From Metridium senile (lineage: Eukaryota; Cnidaria; Anthozoa; Actiniaria; Metridiidae), in assembly GCA_949775045.1 (NCBI GenBank), contig OX459100.1:15431396-15495395 (forward strand): a stretch of DNA of 64,000 nt. The letters run 5' to 3'. The notes below the pieces were generated by a model. It did not search any database. It was not told where the DNA came from and was given only the letters and a program-made list of their open reading frames with translations. Below, in pieces: positions 57,001 through 64,000 of the stretch (its first letter is position 1; each line of letters opens with the position of its first letter). A program made the position numbers and the translations under genes.

Positions 57001-60000
57001 GCCTTTTATTCCTGGACCTCTGAATACTTGGAGAAAATTTGATAACTCTGACAAAAAAAAAAAAAAAATTATCACTTACCAACAGGCCAATCAACAAACC
57101 AGCCATAATTATAAACACGTACTTATTTGTGAAGACGTGAAGGTCTATCAATTTGTAGATGTATTTATCAAGCTAACACCTGACAATTCAAGCCAACGTA
57201 CGCGCGTCCTACCAACAAATAAACGAAAACCAGGAAGAAGAATGAACAAGCTATTATACCTGGTATTGCATCGGTAAAACATGACCCATCGTCGTCTGCT
57301 ACACCAATCAACACACTCTGCGAATTCACTGGGTGACTGCTATTCTTGATCATAGCTTGAGGGTCATCTGACATTTGAAAGAAAATATTGTCTTCAAAGC
57401 GATTCCCACATAAATAATTCGTTGGCAATGTAGAAAAGAAAATATGTCATAGATGAGTACCCGGGATGAGTTATTTTTGTCACGATGTGTCACGATTCGT
57501 CCTAATATACATACAAAAATTGTTTTCATATTTTTTCATATATTCTCAATAAATATATATTGCAATTGGTTGATTCGAATTTTTGTATCTTTCAAAGGTA
57601 ACCAGATGTTTCGCCCCTGAATGCTTCGTCCCCAGATGTTTCGCCCCCTTTTAGGATGATTCGCCCCGTTATTATATTCATTAGATTCACAGTAATTTAC
57701 ATCGCAAAATAACCGCACATCAGTGTTATCAGTTTCAACTATAAAAAAAAACACTTTAAAAATAATAATTTTAGAGTATCAAGAATGAAACTCGCGACTT
57801 TTGACGGGCTTTTCGCTTTATTTCTTTATGTGTCATTAAAAATTGTCCGTGCCACTCATTTTTTGAAGGACTTTTAGGGGTGTTTTTAAAAAATTCCCGA
57901 AGAGAATATCCGATGTTTTAACCCTGAGACCCATCTCTCCCGCGTTCTATATACCAGTTAAGAATGTTCCATCGATGGAGGGAGCATTAAGCTCAAATGA
58001 CCCTAAGCAGCAAGAATATATCCCTGATCCCCCTCCCCCGGATTCTATATACCAGTTAAGAATGTCCCATCAATGAAGCATTAAAGCTGAGATTACCCCA
58101 AGCAGAAACAAGATCCCTGATCTCCCCCCCCCCCTCCCCGGGTTCTATTTACCAGTTAAGAATGTTCCATCGATGACGGGACTATAAAAGCCGATATAAC
58201 CCCGAGCAGAAACTAGATCTCTGACACTTGCGGCTTTCAAGCAAGCTTTCATATTGGTTTCTGTACAGTTAAATAATCGACTTGCATAATTCCTGGTAAA
58301 ATCAAAACAAATACAGTGGCGTTAAATTGCTACTAATAAATCTCGAATTACAATAATGATATTTGCATGCAGAACGGCCCTGTTATGGGATTATATATAA
58401 AATAAAAACAACTTGAGGAAGATCTTTTTCTTTTTTCACAATCATTTAATGGAAATTAAAATTAAGGCTAATTATATAACAGGTTGCTAGTCAAACACTT
58501 ACTTCAGTGTATCTTTGTGTTTATATGGAAAGGACCCGATTGGATTATTTGCAACGCCGGATTGCATGATGGTATAATTGAACAGGTCTTTAGCCAATGG
58601 AGACAAAGAAAGCAATGATACACTCATACCCCCAGCAGAGTTACCAAATATGGTCACCTTCTGGGGATCACCTCCAAACCTGCAATTAACAATTACCTCA
58701 ATTACAGGCAGCCCAGGCTCTTGACTTTTATAAGTTAAAACCTGTAAAAATTAGCGATTTTTCAAATAATTATTAAAAAAAAATAATTAGCGACTTTTTA
58801 ACTAATAAATGACTAAACACTACACATTGGTATGTTTTTTTACAAGTTGATAAAGTAAAGATCCTTTGCTGCTTGTGCCCTAATTTGTAACATGTGTGAC
58901 GTTGGACGAGTCAGGTCAGGGTCTACTGGTGACTCTGCTACTGGTAACATTGTAACCCAGTACCAGCTGCCGCATTGGTTTTTTGGTATTTGGTATTGGT
59001 ATTTATTTAATTTTGCCATCTTAAATATATAATTACATTTTATGTATTACAACTTGGTCATATTGGCGAGGCGATTTGATGGGAAGCCACAAGGCTTATG
59101 AAGGTTTCAAATCAAATCCGCATGGTCGGGTTGTCGGGGACTAACCGGAAATAGTGGGTGTTTTCTCCAGACGATGCCAGGGTCTTGTCTCCTCACGGAA
59201 AAAGGCCCTGGGAACGAGGTTGGATGATTAATGAAAAGAAATTCTCCAGGCGTTCCACGGCGAGCGCAGAAAGGATGCCAAGAAACATTGCCCACGAACG
59301 TCCTTAAGGTGACTGGCTTCTTTTGAAAGCCTTTGAACAAAAACCGCTGAATAAAATGCAAAATTTTATTTAGGAACCATACACGTTTTGAGCTTCAAAA
59401 GGGCAAAAACCTCGAATATTGTACGGGACTCCATACTTTCGTTATGCTTAGTTGAAAGAACCTACTAAAATCTACGTTATATCAAAGTTTTTCAAAAAGT
59501 TAATTTTTCTAACGTACAAAAATAACGATTTTTACTTGAAGTGACTTTATTTCAATTTAAAGCACTAAACCTTGATTTTTCTAGTGATTTGCCTTGAAGG
59601 TTGAAGGTTCATTGGCGTTTGCAAACGCGCAGGAAATCGTGTCACGCTGTGTCGTGAACAAAGTCACGTTTGTCACGAATTTTCTTGCAATTTCACCTTA
59701 AAAAATAAAATCTAAAAATTCATATCTTTCAAAAACGTATGAATATTCCTAATGTTTCTTCGCCAGAAATTTTAAATTGATATCGAAGTTTTGGTTGGAC
59801 ATTTAGTCAATAATTTGGTATGCACAACAAATATTTTTTCTCCCGTAATTTTGGGAAAAAAGCTATTATAAACCATAGTTTTCTGCGTGATAAATAACAT
59901 TTTTGACTTTTAGTCGGAAACATATATGTCGTAAATTATTATTTCACGTTTATTTCTTGAGTTAATGTTAATGTTTGCAAAAATATGACTACGTCATCTG

Positions 60001-61108
60001 GTATATAACAAAAACTATCTCGCTTAGATGCGAGGTGACCGCACAAATGTTTTTCAGTATTAGATAGCCCATTGGGTGTTTGAAATAACTAGTATAGTGA
60101 CAAAGAAATACAAATTGGTTGCCATAAGAGGGCTCCATCCTTAAAACATTCGATTTGCGCGTAGAAAAGCTGCAAGTTGAAATCTGAATCATTGCACGAA
60201 ATATACCGTCATATATTAAAATGACTCATGTCGTGTGAAAGGACAAAATATCCCGTACACTTGTTTATGACAATGGATTTCATTGCAATATATTGTGTGT
60301 AGGGTTGGTGGGAAAATACTTTTAAGGTACCTTGAATATGACAAGAAACTAAAATAATTTTGACCCTTACCAAAAAAAAAAAAAAAAACACCTATCGCAG
60401 CAGATCATTATCATCAAGGTATGTAAAACTAATCTAATACCCCGGGTACCGAGATTAGTCGCAATGGCCTACAGTTTCCTTATTTTACCACATTTACCAC
60501 AATTATTAGAATATAACTCACCTCTCAATGTTCCTTTGTACCCATTTCAATGCCTCTAACTGATCATAAAGCCCATAGTTGCCTGGAAGGTCGAAGTCTT
60601 TGCTAGCAAGGAATCCAAGCCAACCAAGGCGGTAATTAATCACGACAACGATGACGTTTCCACGATAAGAAAGTATACTTCCTTCCGATATTCTGTTCGA
60701 GTTTGCAAAATATCCGCCTCCATGGATCCACACCATCACTGGGTATCGGTTGCAGGTTTGTATGTTAGGCACATAGACGTTGAGGTTCAAGCAATCTTCA
60801 CTCATATCTTCAAACGTTGTACCAAAAGGAGCAGGATATTCATCTTGGTAGCAAACCTTCCCAAATGATGTCGCGTTTTTAACACCTGTCCAAGGCTGTG
60901 GGGGAACAGGGTTCTCAAAACGCTCGGCTCGGGCAAAAGGGATACCCATATATTTACGAACTGTTTTGTTTTCATCGTTTTCTATGGTTACGATAAAACC
61001 TCGAATTCTGCCGCTATCAAGTTGTATCACTGATGCGTGGCTGATGGCACTGGTGATCGAGAAATTGAGCAAAATACATGACAGTATCAACCACACTGAA
61101 GTAGACAT
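51043..61108 (-). CDS. Secreted cholinesterase-like carboxylesterase
   Basis: Exons 60522-61108, 58503-58679, 58153-58292, 57260-57367, 56573-57047 and 51043-51334 join in phase to 592 aa. The N-terminus is a signal peptide ([20 protein letters not shown]). The alpha/beta-hydrolase shows [24 protein letters not shown] (oxyanion hole), [11 protein letters not shown], the elbow FGNSAGG with Ser210, [20 protein letters not shown] with Asp328 at the acid position, and [12 protein letters not shown] with His456. A WPQYD and [14 protein letters not shown] segment is the usual C-terminal part, followed by a Lys/Pro-rich tail. Cholinesterases use Glu as the acid and FGESAG; here Asp and Asn replace them. 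The serine excludes an inactive neuroligin-type protein. Substrate unknown. The ATG is directly downstream of an acceptor at 61123, so an upstream non-coding exon exists. Intron 5 (5.2 kb) holds a duplicated terminal exon and transposons. Confidence 0.88.
51372..51690 (+). pseudogene. LINE reverse-transcriptase remnant
   Basis: Stop-interrupted frames read [13 protein letters not shown], later KELVL and [12 protein letters not shown] words, ending near RRNGAARIM. These match the thumb and C-terminal region of CR1/Jockey-type RT ('VKLLGxxID ... R A ARIIL'). Confidence 0.65.
51785..52506. mobile_element. Large foldback element, ~720 bp
   Basis: GGTCCACGTTCGCGGTGTGC, TTAAAGCTTATATAACAGAG and further blocks are inverted on the right arm, spanning most of the element. 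No coding sequence recognised. Confidence 0.85.
52618..52798. mobile_element. MITE with repeated TGGCCGTATTAAGCGGG motif
   Basis: Relative of 32158-32345, in opposite arrangement, ending GGGGTTCCACTG. Confidence 0.7.
52980..53085 (-). repeat. Duplicate of the esterase exon 5 donor region
   Basis: Matches 56517-56617: the intron start, the donor at 53035/53036 and the last 44 coding bases of exon 5, including TTAGCAAAGTTTGACCACAT. The offset is 3537 bp. The rest of exon 5 is missing here. Confidence 0.85.
53820..54118 (+). pseudogene. LINE RT C-terminal remnant
   Basis: With slips, reads [41 protein letters not shown] and [19 protein letters not shown], a typical post-RT segment of CR1/Jockey-type LINEs. 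Confidence 0.8.
54120..54480 (+). pseudogene. Ty3/gypsy RNase H remnant
   Basis: Reads [20 protein letters not shown] and [15 protein letters not shown] before a stop; later [16 protein letters not shown]. Both are hallmark words of the RNase H domain and tether of Ty3/gypsy polyproteins. The middle has been replaced by an inverted copy of the 3' part. Confidence 0.85.
54312..54513. repeat. Inverted duplication of a gypsy fragment, ~93-bp arms
   Basis: ACCAGTTCCTAATGTTCAGT through CCCTTGATATGTGGTTGA is inverted at 54430-54513 with a single-base bulge and a loop of about 20 bp. Confidence 0.9.
54760..55027 (+). mobile_element. Ty3/gypsy 3' LTR
   Basis: Starts TGTTAGGAATC and ends TTTACACA, the TG..CA rule. 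A purine-rich GTGGAGGGA primes directly upstream (54751-54759). It contains CTATATAAAC. It lies downstream of the RNase H fragment in the expected order. Confidence 0.75.
55205..55268 (-). repeat. Distal part of the duplicated esterase terminal exon
   Basis: TTTTCTTTCCCGGTTTGG, TTTTGGCCGTTTCTGGTC matches the Lys/Pro-rich tail of exon 51043-51334. It is separated from the rest of the duplicate exon by the LTR-like insertion. Confidence 0.8.
55269..55571 (+). mobile_element. Solo-LTR-like insertion with 5-bp TSD
   Basis: TGGTC flanks both sides (55264-55268, 55572-55576), and the uninterrupted paralogous exon has a single copy. The insert starts TGTTGTGACAG, has internal ~110-bp direct repeats with ACTAAGCGTAAGTAATA, a TATATAAG box and AATAAA. 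The right end is ...TATAAAA and not CA, so the LTR class is tentative. Confidence 0.7.
55593..55761 (-). pseudogene. Duplicate esterase terminal exon, truncated
   Basis: Reads [20 protein letters not shown] and [20 protein letters not shown], nearly the same as exon 51043-51334, with an intact acceptor. A deletion after WKPF shifts the frame and gives an early TAA at 55593-55595. No AATAAA follows. It could still be spliced as an alternative end (551 aa total), but looks decayed. Confidence 0.8.
56240..56475 (-). pseudogene. LINE reverse-transcriptase fragment
   Basis: Reads [20 protein letters not shown] then [12 protein letters not shown], i.e. the RT palm with a degenerate YxDD box (HTDG). 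Inside esterase intron 5. Confidence 0.85.
57934..58152 (-). repeat. Two decayed tandem copies of the esterase exon 3 end
   Basis: TTCTATATACCAGTTAAGAA then TGTTCCATCGATG repeats at about 57946, 58043 and, in the true exon, 58146. Each copy keeps the GT donor. Indels have destroyed the frame in the two intronic copies. Confidence 0.85.
58680..60521. other. Esterase intron 1
   Basis: Mostly unique-looking AT-rich sequence. A TTTGGTATTTGGTATTGG short repeat lies at about 58978. No coding element recognised. Confidence 0.4.
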
Positions 61109-61122
61109 CGTGTCGATTCTGG

Positions 61123-61670
61123 CTGAACAAATAGAAAAAGAAACAATCAATATATGGATTCCTGAATTCAAGGATTAATTAAACAGTGACTGTTGTCATA
61201 ATTATTTAGAACTCTTGGTACCTCAAAACACCAAAATTTCAATAGAGAAAATCAAACTTACTAGCTACAGACAAAGTGTTGTCGACTGCTTGTCCAGTCA
61301 CCAAATGGTTGCAACTGATTAACAGACTGTTTAAGGTGTTGATACTATAACTACTTTAAATGCCAATGAAATATAGTCATGCAAAACAATTCAACCTGTA
61401 TTGTATGACAGCGTGCAATCAAATAACTATCACTAATCAATCAATGATGACCTTTCTAACTAGTAGATCCGCCTGTAACCTGTGCAACCTGTGCTAGCTC
61501 CAATTTACATCAGGTGTTCTTTAGGGTTGTATACTTTGTCACTTAATCTTTCTGTCATACATTGGTGACTTATCTGACTTCATCTCTGAAGCGCAATTGA
61601 TGCCTGTTACAGCTACACAGAGACGTTGATTTTATGCATAAAGATAGATAAATAAATATACATTATGCAC
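61123..61670. other. 5' flank of the esterase gene
   Basis: Contains the polypyrimidine tract and acceptor for the first coding exon (ending at 61123), then upstream intron or promoter. A decayed LINE RT word set is at about 61500-61600. Confidence 0.45.
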
Positions 61671-61673
61671 GAC

Positions 61674-61852
61674 GTTATAGTAGTACCTTTAAGAGTGCTT
61701 TACGCTATTTTGAAAGGCAGCCGTGCCTTTGCATCGAAGCTAGATGAACGGTGAGTTTGCAATGATAGAGACGTGAATGATTGTCCAAGTTGTTAAAAAT
61801 GTTCTGTATAGCTGGAAGCTGGCCATTCGTCTCACCTCGATGCAACAGGGAA
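61674..61852. mobile_element. MITE family 'CAAGCTCAACGTTCGTC', 3'-truncated copy
   Basis: Begins TAGTAGTACCTTTAAGAG and includes GCAGCCGTGCCTTTGCATCG; the right terminus is lost after CTCGATGCAA. Confidence 0.7.
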
Positions 61853-61949
61853 AGTGAGACTGGGACTCTAAGTCCCATGCAAGGCGCCTTCCTTAAATAA
61901 TGGAGCAAATAATAGAAAATTATTATTAAAAGAACTAACGAAATTATAA

Positions 61950-62345
61950 TAACTAAGAATAAATCTAAATAAAATCATATGTGACAAGGACACTGGCGAA
62001 CCAGTGACCAAGTGAAGTTTAATTAAGTCGACATCGAAGATGTCATCAAGTTGAAAGATGTAAACATGCCTTAGTGATGATTTAAACTGAGAAATGCTTT
62101 AAGGAAGAGTAGTGGACTATGTGATTGAAATATGATGATTAAATGTACTGGATTTACCAAATGGAGCTAATAGACGAGTACGTCCATGGTTTACTAATTT
62201 GACAAAGTTGAGAACATTAAGATCTCTTTGTCCATACAATGACATATATAAAAAAAGTCTTTAATTTCTGTGTCCTAAGAATCCATCTGGAGGCTCGTCT
62301 CTGGAACCTATCAGAGCGGTTTGCTCTAAATATTGCCTATGGCCT
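61950..62345 (-). pseudogene. LINE RT C-terminal remnant
   Basis: The minus strand reads DRFQRRASRWILRTQKLKTF followed by stop-broken sequence, matching the 'RhQRRAsRWIL' region downstream of RT in CR1/Jockey-like elements. Confidence 0.7.
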
Positions 62346-63345
62346 GAAGAATACGATTTTTTTAAATTTCTAAAAATTTGCTTAATAACTAAAGGCCTCC
62401 ATGCATTGATCACACTGGCAAAGTTTTATCGATCGGATTTATATTTTTGGAGAAAAATATAATGTAAACTTTGACCTCATTTTCGGTTTGGCGGTAAGGT
62501 TAAGGTATACTTCGAAAAAATACTCAAAATATGCTACTAAAAAAAATTGATATTTCACAAAATCAGTACGTATACATAATGGTGAATATTTAGAGGTGTT
62601 TTTTTTCATTGTGAGACAAAAAATGAATATTGTGCGGATTTTTCAATATTTTATACGTTTTTGCAAGGTTTTTCGTACATCATACTCGAACGGCTGTATC
62701 TCCACTGGTACATGGCCTAGCGCTGAAATATTGCTAGAGCAGAACAATTGTTCCCTATAGAACAGTTTTATGAAATAAAATTTTGGGGCAATTAATAATT
62801 GAACTTTTGAGAGCTTCGAATACATACCCTATTTTCACCCATATTCGACATTGTGCACGGCTAATGTGTACGTTGTACTAAAAGACTCAGCAAAAACCAC
62901 AGCTATTTCCTTGAAATTCAAACGTAAACATCCTTAATAATAGGTAAGCATGTTTATTAAAATTTTAAACGAGTATAATTAAGGGAAATGTTTTTTATTT
63001 GAGGAGATTTCATGTTCAATACTTGACTGGATCTGAAACGCGTTGAATCGAGTCGAAATTGAGCACTGAATTAGATACAAAAAATATTAAAATATTGAAC
63101 TCTATGCGAAACTAAAGGCTTAAAAGACATTTAAAAGTGTTTGATTATTACAAATATGGTCTTTCTTACCTTTCTTTTGTGGTATATAAACAGATCGAGT
63201 TTGCCAGCGTTGAGCCGTGAGAACGGCTGACGGACAACAGTGAAGACTGCGTGACATAACACAGGGTTAGGGTAGCCCATGTCGACTATTACGAAACGAT
63301 ATGTTTAAACGTATTGTATTGAATGGTCTGAACCCAGGTGAATGG
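62346..63345. other. No feature recognised
   Basis: AT-rich, no motif-bearing frame and no clear repeat visible. Confidence 0.4.
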
Positions 63346-63778
63346 ATGTTTATCGAAGTAACAATATTTGTTGAAGTAACAATATTTGTAATAGGATCAT
63401 CCGGGTGGATGTAGCATCAACCAATTAATAGATCTTACACTTCCAACACCATACAACCGGCTTGTAAACAAACTTGACAATCAAAACGCCGCCGAAAAAG
63501 TACCGCCACACAATGGGACTTATGCCGCTAATGACACCCAAGCGGTTCAGCCACACAAGAAGACCGATGCCGCTAATGACGCAACATCCATTAATTAGCG
63601 TGGGAGTATAAATATCACTCAATCTGACTTCTTTATTCACTTGACTCTGAAGATGACTACCGCACAGGATGTCGAAACGTCAGTCACATCAAACAGCCCT
63701 TCTGAGGGCTACATCCACCCGGATGATCCTATTACAAATATTGTTACTTCGACAAATATTGTTACTTCGATAAACATG
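63346..63778. mobile_element. 433-bp element with ~69-bp terminal inverted repeats
   Basis: ATGTTTATCGAAGTAACAAT through AGGATCATCCGGGTGGATGT is inverted at 63706-63778. Inside are CTGAAGATGACTACCGCACA and GTCGAAACGTCAGTCAC, words I associate with a repeat common in anthozoan genomes. Short frames across it are not genes. Confidence 0.8.
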
Positions 63779-64000
63779 TTTAAACGTATAAAATATATAA
63801 GATTAATCATTTTTAAAGGTTTTTTCATAAGTATAATGACTTTTTCGCTAAAATATTTGTAGATATGCTAAATCTTTCTTTGGTGTAATTAGTATATTAA
63901 TTAAAAATCGCTGAGATAAATTCACATAAGGTACACTACCAATCTGCCTATTGCAAGTTTAAAGCTGGAGTGATGTGTGTCGTGTCACAGTTTTGATAAA
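63779..64000. other. Window end, nothing recognised
   Basis: AT-rich sequence without visible features. Confidence 0.4.

Noticed and set aside
61109..61171. Longer N-terminus of the esterase starting MNSGIHIL
   Set aside because: An acceptor (TTTGTTCAG) lies at 61123 and the downstream ATG at 61108 begins a normal signal peptide, so the upstream part is intronic.
63640..63700. Hammerhead ribozyme in the CTGAAGATGA...GTCGAAAC motif (also the GACGAAGGGCTAAAGCTCGAAAC elements at 41.8 and 50.1 kb)
   Set aside because: The CUGANGA and GAAA boxes are present at 63.65 kb, but no stem III with a cleavage triplet can be drawn after GAAAC, and the other two copies have CCGACGA instead of CUGANGA.

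Overview
This is a eukaryotic, AT-rich, animal genomic window. It contains spliced genes with GT-AG introns, polyadenylation signals and dense small transposable elements. Four genes can be modelled end to end from splice phase and protein motifs, and a fifth transposase gene spans two exons. A cnidarian, probably an anthozoan, is suggested by three things: a gustatory-receptor-like 7TM gene, THAP-Harbinger transposases, and a repeat tail near 63.65 kb that I associate with coral and anemone genomes. This assignment is inference from memory, not proof.

Layout. 0-2.4 kb: a two-exon THAP + DDE_4 (Harbinger-type) transposase gene on the minus strand. 2.9-4.5 kb: an ~84-bp minisatellite, then a (GTT)n-rich 37-bp repeat. 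4.5-14.4 kb: no gene seen; SINE and MITE copies and a higher-order tandem array at 10.8-12.1 kb. 14.5-25.5 kb: a four-exon plus-strand gene for a seven-transmembrane protein resembling the gustatory/odorant receptor-like (GRL, 7TMIC) superfamily; its 8.2-kb first coding intron is full of repeats. 25.6-29.3 kb: MITEs only. 29.5-43.2 kb: a complete 17-exon minus-strand orthologue of EIF2AK1 (HRI, an eIF2alpha kinase), 658 aa. 43.6-48.2 kb: a five-exon plus-strand DEAD-box helicase resembling mitochondrial DDX28, head to head with the kinase across about 0.4 kb. 48.4-50.9 kb: MITEs, a LINE fragment and a decayed THAP exon. 51.0-61.1 kb: a six-exon minus-strand secreted cholinesterase-like carboxylesterase whose C-terminal exons were partly duplicated and then filled with LINE, Ty3/gypsy and LTR debris. 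61.2-64 kb: repeats only.

Shared biology. HRI and DDX28 both have mitochondrial links: HRI relays mitochondrial stress to translation in mammals and DDX28 is a mitoribosome-assembly helicase. Their shared promoter carries a CRE/ATF-like site and a YY1-like motif over the helicase start. The other genes show no functional link to each other.

The most notable observations are: loss of both recalled heme-ligand histidine positions in the HRI N-terminal domain; repeated partial-exon duplications across splice sites in three different genes; a tandem copy of the GRL gene's last coding segment that diverged mostly at synonymous sites; a broken duplicate terminal exon of the esterase beside a solo-LTR-like insertion; and four NF-kappaB-like palindromes in DDX28 intron 2. 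I did not find a convincing wholly new multi-gene system.
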